A stretch of 64,000 nucleotides of DNA from contig NZ_JAERPS020000004.1 in NCBI RefSeq assembly GCF_016918075.2, positions 186,001 through 250,000 of the forward strand. Reading direction: 5' to 3'. A model generated the notes under the pieces. It worked only from the letters and a program-made list of their open reading frames with translations, searched no databases and was not told where the DNA came from. The position numbers and the translations under genes are program-made. Shown piece after piece: positions 47,776-56,761 of the stretch; positions within the stretch are counted from its first letter, which is position 1; each line of letters opens with the position of its first letter. Source of the stretch: Rheinheimera maricola. Its GTDB lineage: Bacteria; Pseudomonadota; Gammaproteobacteria; Enterobacterales; Alteromonadaceae.

Positions 47776-48678
47776 CTAGTTCTCAAGCAAGTGACAACGT
47801 TTTATTTGCTCTATCATCGCTTGTGCCAGTGGCGTATTGGCATGGTTTTTTGATGTGATTAACACCACCGGGATTTGGTAGCAGTATTGCTGCGGTAAGA
47901 TGGCCTTAAACCGACCTTTGTCTACCCATTGGCTGGCGTAGTGCTCGGGCAGGTAGCCAATAAATTTACCGGATAAAATTAAATGCGCTATGCCCTCGTC
48001 GTGATAGGCGGTTGCGTTATTTTGGTAGTTTAAGTTGTCGTTGCGCCGCTCTTTGTCACGCAGGTAGTTGCTGGTGATCATTTCAGCGCGGGCTAGCAGT
48101 TTATTAATGTCTTGCTCGTGGCAGTCAAATAGCGGGTGGCCGGTGGCGCAATACAGATAGTTGGTTTCGTTATGTAGTGGCGTGTAGTCCAGGCCGCGAA
48201 TATGGTGGCGGCTAACCCCTATACCCAGCAGAGAGCGGCCATTGGCTACTGCGGTTTCTACCTCGCGTGCTTCACAAACATAAATATCAAACTGAATACT
48301 GTCACTTTTTTGCTTTAATGCCGCTATGGCTTGTGCCACACCGCAGCGTGGGTCATTGACCAGCGTATCGATAATGGCGATGCTGACCCGGCCGGAGAGC
48401 TTGTTTTTGGAGCCGGCCACTGTGCTGGCAAAGGCTTCGCATTGCTGCAGCAATTCTAATGAGGCCTGATAGGTAATGCGGCCGGGCTCAGTCAGTTCAA
48501 AGCCGCTGCGGCCGCGCTTGCACAGTGTTAAGCCTAAACGGATTTCCAGATCAGATAAATGCGCACTAATCGTCGAGCGGCCAATATTTAACCGCGATTC
48601 AGCGGCCGATAAACCGCCGCATTCCACTATGGTGACGAAAATGCGCAGTAAACGCAGGTCGACATCATGCACTTGCAT
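47776..48678 (-). CDS. LysR-family transcriptional regulator of the hut locus
   Basis: 300 residues. The N-terminal winged helix (LRLLRIFVTIVECGGLSAAE, IGRSTISAHLSDLEIRLGL) is followed by a periplasmic-binding-like effector domain. It is divergent from hutH with 132 bp between, so it probably controls hutH-hutU. A LysR-type box lies between them. The hut operon of enteric bacteria and pseudomonads uses the GntR-type HutC instead. Confidence 0.9.
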   Translation of the reverse strand: MQVHDVDLRLLRIFVTIVECGGLSAAESRLNIGRSTISAHLSDLEIRLGLTLCKRGRSGFELTEPGRITYQASLELLQQCEAFASTVAGSKNKLSGRVSIAIIDTLVNDPRCGVAQAIAALKQKSDSIQFDIYVCEAREVETAVANGRSLLGIGVSRHHIRGLDYTPLHNETNYLYCATGHPLFDCHEQDINKLLARAEMITSNYLRDKERRNDNLNYQNNATAYHDEGIAHLILSGKFIGYLPEHYASQWVDKGRFKAILPQQYCYQIPVVLITSKNHANTPLAQAMIEQIKRCHLLEN

Positions 48679-48710
48679 AGATAGGCACTCTTTAGTTCGA
48701 TAAAGCCGGA

Positions 48711-48725
48711 ATAAGTTACGGTTAT
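48711..48725. promoter_or_regulatory. LysR-type box between lysR gene and hutH
   Basis: ATAA-N7-TTAT (ATAAGTTACGGTTAT), containing the T-N11-A core from 48712 to 48724, about 85 bp upstream of hutH and 33 bp upstream of the regulator start. Position and symmetry fit a recognition site for the divergent LysR protein. Confidence 0.5.
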
Positions 48726-48810
48726 TATGTATTTATAAAACAACCAGAGCAAGCTAGCATAAAGCCAATGTGGCCCAGAGGCCCGGAATAACTGCGTTGA
48801 GGAGAGCATA

Positions 48811-50316
48811 ATGACGTTTCGCTATGGTATAGATCGAATGGATTTAGATATCGTTAACGGTATCGCCGATGGCAGCATTAAAGCAGAGCTATGTGCAGAA
48901 GCTATTGCCAGAATTAATCAGAGTCGCAACAACGTTGAAATTATGGCCGTGTCGAACAAAGCCATCTACGGCATTAATACCGGTTTTGGCCCGCTGTGCG
49001 ATACGCAAATCTCCGCCGCTGAAACCGCGCTGTTGCAAAAAAACCTGCTTATTACCCACGCTGTTGGCGTAGGTGAGCCCATAGCCAAAGCCATTTCCAA
49101 ATTAATGTTAATTACTAAGGTACATGCGTTAAGCCAGGGTTATTCCGGCGTGCGCCTCGAAGTGGTTGAACGGATGCTGAAATTTATCGAGCTGGATTTA
49201 ATTCCGGTGGTGCCGGAGCAAGGCTCGGTAGGCGCGTCCGGCGATCTAGCGCCGCTGTCGCATTTATTTTTACCGCTTTTGGGGGAAGGTGAATTCTGGC
49301 ACGGTAACGGCAGCATCAGCGCCGCAGAAGCGTTGGCGCAACATGGTCTGGAGTCCATTGAGTTGCAAGCAAAAGAAGGGCTCGGCCTGATTAACGGCAC
49401 CCAGTTTATTTTGTCACATGCCATTACCGCACTAACCAAAATGCGTTACTTGCTGGACTTGGCCGATGTGGCCGGTGCCATGAGCATCGAAGGTATGCAG
49501 GGCAGTAGCTCGCCGTTTCGGCCAGAGCTGCACCAGCTTCGTGCCTTTGCCGGTAATATTGAAGTGGCCGCGCGTATGCGCCGCTTATTTAAAGACTCAG
49601 AAAATATGGCCTCCCACACCGGGTGCGCCCGGGTGCAGGACCCTTACTCGCTGCGTTGTATTCCGCAGGTGCACGGTGCCTCGCGTAACGCCTATAACCA
49701 CTTAAAAGAACTGGCCGAAATTGAAATGAACTCGGTTACCGATAACCCTATCGTGATCAGCAGCGAAGAAGCGATATCTGGTGGTAGCTTCCATGGCCAG
49801 CCACTGGCGATGGTGCTGGATTACAACTCTATTGCCGCGGCTGAACTGGGTAACATCTCTGATCGGCGTTGCTATCTGATGCTGGAAGGCTTGCATGGTC
49901 TACCACGTTTGTTAACGAAATCAGGCGGTTTAAACTCGGGTTTAATGATCCCGCAGTACGTTACGGCGGCGCTGGTCACTGAAAATAAATCGCTGTGTTT
50001 CCCACCGTCAGCTGATAGCGTGCCGACGTCAATGGGGCAGGAAGACCATGTGTCGATGGGCAGTATCTCCGGCCGTAAACTAAACCAGATCTTAGGCAAC
50101 CTGGAGAAAATTCTCGCTATTGAACTGATGTACGCGGCGCAGGCGATTGAGTTTCGCCGGCCAAACAAGTGTTCAGATCTGATTGAGCACAATTTTGCGC
50201 TGATTCGCAGCAAAGTGGCCAAGTTGGATGAAGATCGGCTGTTAAAACCGGATATCGACGCCATGATTAAGCTAGTCACCAGCCAGGCCTTTAGTGTTAG
50301 TTTTGCACTTAATTAA
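48811..50316 (+). CDS. hutH: Histidine ammonia-lyase
   Basis: Deaminates L-histidine to trans-urocanate. The MIO cofactor triad Ala-Ser-Gly is in GSVGASGDLAPLSH. The substrate-specific His is in LITHAVGVGE and the Glu in GQEDHVSMGS, both as in P. putida HutH, favouring histidine over aromatic substrates. 501 residues; SD GAGGAG lies upstream of the ATG. hutU starts 13 bp after the stop. Confidence 0.95.
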   Translation: MTFRYGIDRMDLDIVNGIADGSIKAELCAEAIARINQSRNNVEIMAVSNKAIYGINTGFGPLCDTQISAAETALLQKNLLITHAVGVGEPIAKAISKLMLITKVHALSQGYSGVRLEVVERMLKFIELDLIPVVPEQGSVGASGDLAPLSHLFLPLLGEGEFWHGNGSISAAEALAQHGLESIELQAKEGLGLINGTQFILSHAITALTKMRYLLDLADVAGAMSIEGMQGSSSPFRPELHQLRAFAGNIEVAARMRRLFKDSENMASHTGCARVQDPYSLRCIPQVHGASRNAYNHLKELAEIEMNSVTDNPIVISSEEAISGGSFHGQPLAMVLDYNSIAAAELGNISDRRCYLMLEGLHGLPRLLTKSGGLNSGLMIPQYVTAALVTENKSLCFPPSADSVPTSMGQEDHVSMGSISGRKLNQILGNLEKILAIELMYAAQAIEFRRPNKCSDLIEHNFALIRSKVAKLDEDRLLKPDIDAMIKLVTSQAFSVSFALN

Positions 50317-50329
50317 CAGGGGAATTTGC

Positions 50330-52330
50330 ATGACATTTCAGGACCAAATTAAGCAGGGTATACCTGCAAAACTGCCAGCCGCTCAGGATTATCCGTTGGA
50401 TGCCAACCGTGCCCCCAAGCGCAAAGATATTCTGACTAAAGCAGAAAAACAGCTGGCGGTGCGCAATGCGCTGCGGTATTTCCCCAAAGCCTGGCACAGC
50501 GAGCTGGCGGCAGAGTTTGCCCAAGAGCTAAACGATTTTGGCCGTATTTACATGTACCGTTTTAAACCAGATTACTCCATAAAAGCGCGGCCAATCAGTG
50601 AATACCCGGCCCACTGCCAGCAGGCCGCAGCCATTATGCTGATGATTGATAACAACCTCGACCCGGCTGTAGCCCAGCACCCGGAAGAGCTGATTACCTA
50701 TGGTGGCAATGGTGGCGTATTCCAGAACTGGGCGCAGTACCGGCTAACCATGCAGTATTTAAGCGAGATGCACAGCGACCAGACCTTGCATATGTATTCC
50801 GGCCATCCAATGGGATTGTTTCCGTCATCTGTTGAGGCGCCACGGGTGATTGTCACCAATGGTATGATGATCCCGAACTACTCAAAGCCAGATGACTGGG
50901 AAAGGTTTAACGCCTTAGGCGTAACCCAGTACGGCCAGATGACGGCCGGCTCCTACATGTATATTGGCCCGCAAGGTATAGTGCACGGCACTACTATTAC
51001 TGTGATGAATGCGTTTCGCAAAGTGCTGCAGCAAGGTGAGAGTAGCAAGGGCAAAATCTTTTTAACCGCCGGGCTAGGCGGCATGAGCGGCGCGCAGCCA
51101 AAGGCCGGTAATATTGCCGGTTGTATTACCGTGTGTGCCGAGGTTAACCCGAAAGCCGCCATTAAGCGCCACCAGCAAGGTTGGGTAGACGAGCTTATCG
51201 ACTCCATGGATGCACTAATTGCCCGGGTTAAGCAAGCGCAGGCCAACACAGAGGTAGTGTCTATTGCCTACATTGGCAACGTAGTTGAAGTGTGGGAAAG
51301 CTTCTACCAGAGCGATATTTTTGTGCATTTAGGCTCAGATCAAACCTCATTACATAACCCCTGGTCGGGCGGTTATTATCCGGTGGGGGTAAGCTATGAC
51401 GAAGCCAACCGCTTGATCCGCGATGAACCCGAGTTGTTTAAAACCAAAGTACAGGCAACGCTAAAGCGCCACGCCGAGGCGGTAAACCAACACACAGCTA
51501 AAGGCACTTACTTCTTCGATTACGGTAATGCCTTTTTACTGGAAGCTTCGCGCGCCGGTGGCGATGTGATGGCCGATAATGGCATTGATTTTAAATACCC
51601 ATCTTACGTGCAGGACATTCTGGGGCCGATGTGTTTTGACTACGGCTTTGGCCCGTTCCGCTGGGTGTGTACTTCGGGCAACGCTGACGATTTAGATAAA
51701 ACCGATGCCATAGCAGCTGCGGTGTTAAAGCAGATCATGCGCGAAGCGCCGGCAGAAATTCAGCAACAAATGCAGGACAACATTACCTGGATTGAAGAGG
51801 CTAAACAAAACAAACTGGTGGTGGGTTCGCAGGCGCGTATTTTATACGCCGACGCTGAAGGCCGGATGAAAATCGCCAGTGCCTTTAACGATGCTATTGC
51901 CCGCGGCGAGATTGGCCCTGTGGTGCTGGGGCGCGATCACCATGATGTTAGCGGCACCGATTCGCCATACCGCGAAACCTCCAACATTTATGATGGTAGC
52001 CGCTTTACCGCCGATATGGCTATTCATAACGTGATTGGTGACAGCTTCCGCGGTGCGACCTGGGTGTCTATTCACAACGGCGGCGGTGTCGGCTGGGGTG
52101 AAGTGATCAACGGCGGTTTTGGTTTGTTACTGGACGGCTCAGCCGATGCCGATCGGCGGTTAAAATCCATGCTGATGTTTGATGTGAATAATGGCATCGC
52201 CCGGCGCAGCTGGGCCCGTAACGCTGAGGCCGATTTTGCCATTAAGCGCGAAATGGCACGCACGCCCAAGCTTAAAGTCACGCTGGCTAACCGGGTTGAT
52301 GAGGATATTTTAGCCAAGCTGCCGTTATAA
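50330..52330 (+). CDS. hutU: Urocanate hydratase, long (eukaryote-like) form
   Basis: Converts urocanate to imidazolone propionate with tightly bound NAD. The ATG at 50330 has AGGGGA 7 nt upstream. At 666 residues it is about 110 longer than HutU of E. coli relatives and pseudomonads and matches the size and sequence of the vertebrate enzyme: EKQLAVRNALRYFP, EFAQELNDFGRIYMYRF, MYSGHPMGLFPSS and VCTSGNADDLDKTD. Core catalytic blocks (AGSYMYIGPQGIVHGT, GGMSGAQPKAG, RDHHDVSGTDSPYRETSN) are intact. It follows hutH in one operon; hutI and hutG are absent here. Confidence 0.94.
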   Translation: MTFQDQIKQGIPAKLPAAQDYPLDANRAPKRKDILTKAEKQLAVRNALRYFPKAWHSELAAEFAQELNDFGRIYMYRFKPDYSIKARPISEYPAHCQQAAAIMLMIDNNLDPAVAQHPEELITYGGNGGVFQNWAQYRLTMQYLSEMHSDQTLHMYSGHPMGLFPSSVEAPRVIVTNGMMIPNYSKPDDWERFNALGVTQYGQMTAGSYMYIGPQGIVHGTTITVMNAFRKVLQQGESSKGKIFLTAGLGGMSGAQPKAGNIAGCITVCAEVNPKAAIKRHQQGWVDELIDSMDALIARVKQAQANTEVVSIAYIGNVVEVWESFYQSDIFVHLGSDQTSLHNPWSGGYYPVGVSYDEANRLIRDEPELFKTKVQATLKRHAEAVNQHTAKGTYFFDYGNAFLLEASRAGGDVMADNGIDFKYPSYVQDILGPMCFDYGFGPFRWVCTSGNADDLDKTDAIAAAVLKQIMREAPAEIQQQMQDNITWIEEAKQNKLVVGSQARILYADAEGRMKIASAFNDAIARGEIGPVVLGRDHHDVSGTDSPYRETSNIYDGSRFTADMAIHNVIGDSFRGATWVSIHNGGGVGWGEVINGGFGLLLDGSADADRRLKSMLMFDVNNGIARRSWARNAEADFAIKREMARTPKLKVTLANRVDEDILAKLPL

Positions 52331-52389
52331 CAACGCTGCGGCGTGGATTATCGACTAAGCTGATTAAAATTTAATCAGGATACTTGATA

Positions 52390-53697
52390 ATGAAACGTCG
52401 CGACTTTCTTACTCAAACCTCATTTTTATTCGGCAGCAGCTTGCTTCCCTTCCCTGCTATGGCGCAGGTTGGCTCGGCGCAAGCCGCCGCTGCGCCCGTG
52501 TTAACGGCGGGCGACTGGGCCGGCTTACGTAAACAGTTTTCCCTAAGTTATGACTATATCCATTTAGCCACTTTCTTGCTGGCATCGCATCCCAAACCCG
52601 TAGCAGAAGCCATAGAACGGCACCGTAAGGCGTTTGATGAAAACCCAGCTGATTACTGGCATGAGCATTTTATGACGATAGATCAGCAGATTGCTGCCGC
52701 GGCAGCGGAGTATATGGGCGGGCAGGGTGAACAAATAGCGCTGACAGATAGCACGACTATGGGTTTGGCGCTGATATACAGTGGCCTGACGTTGCGCCCG
52801 GGGGATGAAATTTTGCAAACGGTGCATGATCACTATGCCACCGACTTATCGCTGCAACTGCGTGCTGAGCGTACCGGTGCCATAGTGCGGCGGGTAGCCT
52901 TGTATGATAACCCGGCCCAGGTTTCGGTTGATGAAGTGCTAAGCAAACTGAAAGCGGCAATTAAGCCTGCTACCAAAGTGGTGGCCGTAACCTGGGTACA
53001 TTCGTCCAATGGCGTTAAGCTGCCCATTCGTGCTATTGCCGATATGCTGGCGGAGCAAAATACACAACGTGCAGAGGCTGATCACATTTTGTTTTGTGTC
53101 GATGGCGTACACGGTTTTGGTATAGAAAACGTTGACGTGTCGACGCTAGGCTGTGATTTTTTTATCGCCGGTACGCATAAGTGGATCTTTGGCCCGCGTG
53201 GTACCGGCGTTATTTGGGGCAGTGATAAAGGCTGGGCGCAGTGTAAAGCCGTGATCCCAAGCTTCAGCCGCTCCTACGATGTTTGGTTAGGCGGCAGCAC
53301 TCAGGATCAGGTGCCGATGGGTGAGCATATGACACCGGGCGGCTTTCACTCGTTTGAACACCGCTGGGCCTTGCCCGAAGCCTTTAAATTACATTTAAAA
53401 CTGGGTAAGGCAGAGGTGCAGCAGCGTATTCATCAGCTTAACAGCCAAACAAAACAAGGGTTGGCTACGATGAAAAGCGTGAAGCTATATACACCGATGT
53501 CAACTGAGCTATCGTCGGGGTTAGTTTGCTTTGATTACAAACAAATGTCACCGGATGATGTGGTAAAAGCACTGCACGCCAAAGGCATTATTATGAGCAG
53601 TACACCCTATCGCAAATCCTACGCCCGCTTTGCGCCAAGCTTGATTAATAATGAACAGGAGATTGAACGCACGCTGGCGGCGTTAAGCATGTTGTAA
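52390..53697 (+). CDS. Tat-exported class V aminotransferase-fold PLP enzyme
   Basis: 435 residues. The N-terminus MKRRDFLTQTSFLFGSSLLP is a twin-arginine signal. The rest is a class V PLP fold like isopenicillin-N epimerase: DSTTMGLALIYSGLTLRPGD, VTWVHSSNGVKLPIRAI, VDGVHGFGIENVDV and the Schiff-base Lys in FIAGTHKWIFGPRGTG. Periplasmic PLP enzymes are exported folded, which suits Tat. The ATG at 52390 is preferred over a TTG at 52384. It lies 59 bp after hutU in the same direction. The substrate is unknown; a histidine-related one is possible from context only. Confidence 0.9.
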   Translation: MKRRDFLTQTSFLFGSSLLPFPAMAQVGSAQAAAAPVLTAGDWAGLRKQFSLSYDYIHLATFLLASHPKPVAEAIERHRKAFDENPADYWHEHFMTIDQQIAAAAAEYMGGQGEQIALTDSTTMGLALIYSGLTLRPGDEILQTVHDHYATDLSLQLRAERTGAIVRRVALYDNPAQVSVDEVLSKLKAAIKPATKVVAVTWVHSSNGVKLPIRAIADMLAEQNTQRAEADHILFCVDGVHGFGIENVDVSTLGCDFFIAGTHKWIFGPRGTGVIWGSDKGWAQCKAVIPSFSRSYDVWLGGSTQDQVPMGEHMTPGGFHSFEHRWALPEAFKLHLKLGKAEVQQRIHQLNSQTKQGLATMKSVKLYTPMSTELSSGLVCFDYKQMSPDDVVKALHAKGIIMSSTPYRKSYARFAPSLINNEQEIERTLAALSML

Positions 53698-53806
53698 AGG
53701 CTATTTGACCAGCACGGCAGCACGCCCAACGCAAGCCCATAGCCTTAGGTAGCTGCTGTCTGCTAACATCAGCAGGATATAGCCGCAAGTAGTATGGGGT
53801 AAAGTG

Positions 53807-56761
53807 ATGGACTGGTTACGCAAGTGGTTTGAATATCCGGCCGACCCTTTGCTGCTGGCCGGCAGCTATGACCCAAGCCTGGTTTTGTTGTCATTTGTTA
53901 TCGCGGTATTTTCATCAGCTATTGCCATACACATTACCGCTCAGGCTATTAGCGTAAAGAAAAAAAGCCTACGCTTGCTGATGCTCGGTACTGGCAGCAT
54001 TGCGCTGGGCGGCGGCGTCTGGTCGATGCATTTTATCGGTATGCTGGCGTTTGCTTTATGTACCAGCGTAACCTATCAGCCGGGGTTAACACTGTTATCC
54101 ATGTTACCCAGCATTGCGGCGTCCTGGGTGGCGTTGGATCTGATCAGCAAAAAACAGCTGGGCAATCTGCAACTGCTTACCGGTGGCGTACTGGTGGGCG
54201 CTGGTATTGGCACCATGCATTATCTGGGTATGGCTGCAATGCAGATGTCGGTAGCGCTGCGCTACGATTTAGCCATGTTTTTGTTATCCATTTTTGTGGC
54301 AGTGTTACTGGCGGTTGTTGCGCTGTGGGTGCGCTTTGGTTTACGCCACTTCAATTTGGCACCGCATTGGTTAACCTTGTTAAGCAGTGTCGTGATGGGC
54401 GCTGCCATTAGCGGTATGCACTACACCGGTATGGCAGCTGCGCGTTTTGTGCCACCTGCGGGTTTTACGGCTACCAGTGACAACACAGACATATCCTGGT
54501 TGCTGGCACTCGGGGTCGCCTTTACGACGTTGGTGATCACTGGTTTAGTGGTGGCGGTAAATTTACTGCTGAAATACCGCGAGTTAAACCAACAAGTTAA
54601 TGCCAAAGAATCTCTCGCCAGAGAGAATGAAGAAAAATACCGCTCATTAATTGGCAACATACCCGGTGCCGCCTATCGTTGTTTGTACAACGACACCTGG
54701 GACATGCTGTTTATCAGTGATGCGATTGAAGGGCTGTCTGGCTATCCGGCCAGCGATTTTATGTTGCCGCATGTTAAACGCAGCTGGTCAGATTTAGTGC
54801 ATCCGGATGATATCGCTATCACGACACAACTGGATTTATATCAGGGTAGCTTTACACTGGAATATCGTATCCGGCATAAAGACGGCAGTTGCCGCTGGAT
54901 TTTAGAACATGGCGAAGCAATACGATCAGAGCAAGGCGAGATTGTCTGGCTTGATGGTTTTTTAATGGATATCAGTGCTCGCAAGCTGATGGAGCAAGAG
55001 CTGCTGCTGGCAAAGAATAAGGCTGAACAAGCCGCTGAAGCCCGCTCAGCGTTTCTGGCCAATATGAGCCACGAAATCCGTACTCCGATGAATGCTATTC
55101 TTGGCTTTAGCGACTTGCTGCTGGCGTCTGATTTGCCAGAGCAACCGCGTAAGCATTTACAAACGGTGCACAGTGCGGCCCGTTCTTTATTGCATTTACT
55201 TAACGATATTTTGGACAGCGCCAAGTTAGACAAAGGTAAGTTAGAGCTAGAGTTAAGCGATTTTTCATTGCCGGCGTTGTTAGATACCGTGGTGTCTACT
55301 TTATGGTTGCAAGCGCGGAAAAAATCACTGGCACTGACGTTGCACCTGGACAGTGAGCTGGGTGAGTTTTATCTGGGCGCCCCCGACAGGTTACGCCAGG
55401 TGCTGACCAACCTGATAGGTAATGCCATTAAATTTACCGAGCAGGGCAGTGTAACGGTTACGGTAACTTTAACGACTCAGCAGCACATCCAATTTAGCAT
55501 CAGCGATACCGGCATTGGCATAGCAGCTGAGCGCTTGCCGTTTATTTTTGATGCCTTTACTCAGGCGGATTCGTCCATGAGCCGTCGCTTTGGCGGCACA
55601 GGCTTAGGCACTACCATCAGTAAACAGCTGGTTGAGCTAATGGGCGGGCAGATAAGTGTGCAAAGCACTGAGGAGCTGGGCAGTTGTTTTCGTTTCACGG
55701 TGCCGCTGCTGCCCGGTAAAGCCACCGCAGCATTGAGTGCCGGTAGTGCGCCGGCATTACCGGCATTGAATGTGCTGATAGCGGATGATATTGCCCAAAA
55801 TCTGGAGTTGCTAACGTTATTGCTGCAAGGTGCTGGGCATAGCGTGACCACGGTTGCAGATGGTGTGCAGGCGTTAGCTGCCGTGCAACAGCAGCGCTTT
55901 GATCTGGTACTTATGGACATTCAGATGCCGAATATGGATGGGCTGCACGCCTGCCAGCACATTCGCGCCTGGGAAGCTCAACACGGTGTGCCACAAGTGC
56001 CCGTGATAGCACTAACTGCCAGTGTTTTAGACGAAGACAAAGTTGCCGCCAAGCAAGCCGGCATGCAGGGCTTTGCCAGTAAACCAATAGATTTTGCACT
56101 GTTGTGTACCGAAATCGCTAATGTGCTGCAATTGGACATTCGCCCACCATTACGCAGCAACATGCAGATAGCGCCAGAACAGTTGTTTAACCGGCATAAA
56201 GCCTTGTTATTGTGGGGCAATTTAGCCACCTATGTGCCGCAGCTGCAGCAGTTTTTGCAACAGCAATTGCCTGCGCTACAGCAGGCGAAAGTGCAGCTAC
56301 AGGCCGCAGACTTCAGCGCTGTGCAGTCGGCAGCACATGCCATTAAAGGGGTTGCGGCTAATCTGGCACTGGAGCAGCTAAGTAAACTCTGTGCTGAGTT
56401 AGAGCAGGCCGCACGGCAGCAGCAAAAGCAGCGCGCAGAAAATGCGCTGCGCGACATTGTGCACAGCTGGCCCGGGTACGACTTGTGTTGGCAGCAGTTA
56501 CACAGCGAGCTGGTCAGTAGCCAGAACGCCGCCCTATTGGGGCTGAATAATACTGAGCTGCTTACCATGCTAAATACCTTGCAGCAGGCGTTGCAGCGGC
56601 ATGAGCTGGCGGATGAAGTCATTGAGCAGTTACATGTTTATCGTGGTGAGCATCAGGCGGTGATCGCATCACTGCTTGATGCAGTAAATGACTTTGATTT
56701 TAATCTGGCGCTGAAGCGGTTGACGCAGTTGCAACAGCAACTGAACCAGGGGGCAACATGA
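53807..56761 (+). CDS. MHYT-PAS hybrid sensor histidine kinase with REC and HPt domains
   Basis: 984 residues. An N-terminal MHYT membrane sensor (about residues 25-245) carries three MH motifs (MHFIGMLAF, MHYLGMAAM, MHYTGMAAA), proposed in the family to bind a metal and sense a diatomic gas. Then come PAS (about 280-390), HisKA with H-box NMSHEIRTPMNAILG, HATPase (NLIGNAIKFT, DTGIGIA, GGTGLGTTISKQL), a receiver with LVLMDIQMPNMDG, and an HPt with AHAIKGVAANL. ATG at 53807 is preferred; GTG at 53804 is possible. It overlaps the next gene as ATGA. Confidence 0.94.
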   Translation: MDWLRKWFEYPADPLLLAGSYDPSLVLLSFVIAVFSSAIAIHITAQAISVKKKSLRLLMLGTGSIALGGGVWSMHFIGMLAFALCTSVTYQPGLTLLSMLPSIAASWVALDLISKKQLGNLQLLTGGVLVGAGIGTMHYLGMAAMQMSVALRYDLAMFLLSIFVAVLLAVVALWVRFGLRHFNLAPHWLTLLSSVVMGAAISGMHYTGMAAARFVPPAGFTATSDNTDISWLLALGVAFTTLVITGLVVAVNLLLKYRELNQQVNAKESLARENEEKYRSLIGNIPGAAYRCLYNDTWDMLFISDAIEGLSGYPASDFMLPHVKRSWSDLVHPDDIAITTQLDLYQGSFTLEYRIRHKDGSCRWILEHGEAIRSEQGEIVWLDGFLMDISARKLMEQELLLAKNKAEQAAEARSAFLANMSHEIRTPMNAILGFSDLLLASDLPEQPRKHLQTVHSAARSLLHLLNDILDSAKLDKGKLELELSDFSLPALLDTVVSTLWLQARKKSLALTLHLDSELGEFYLGAPDRLRQVLTNLIGNAIKFTEQGSVTVTVTLTTQQHIQFSISDTGIGIAAERLPFIFDAFTQADSSMSRRFGGTGLGTTISKQLVELMGGQISVQSTEELGSCFRFTVPLLPGKATAALSAGSAPALPALNVLIADDIAQNLELLTLLLQGAGHSVTTVADGVQALAAVQQQRFDLVLMDIQMPNMDGLHACQHIRAWEAQHGVPQVPVIALTASVLDEDKVAAKQAGMQGFASKPIDFALLCTEIANVLQLDIRPPLRSNMQIAPEQLFNRHKALLLWGNLATYVPQLQQFLQQQLPALQQAKVQLQAADFSAVQSAAHAIKGVAANLALEQLSKLCAELEQAARQQQKQRAENALRDIVHSWPGYDLCWQQLHSELVSSQNAALLGLNNTELLTMLNTLQQALQRHELADEVIEQLHVYRGEHQAVIASLLDAVNDFDFNLALKRLTQLQQQLNQGAT

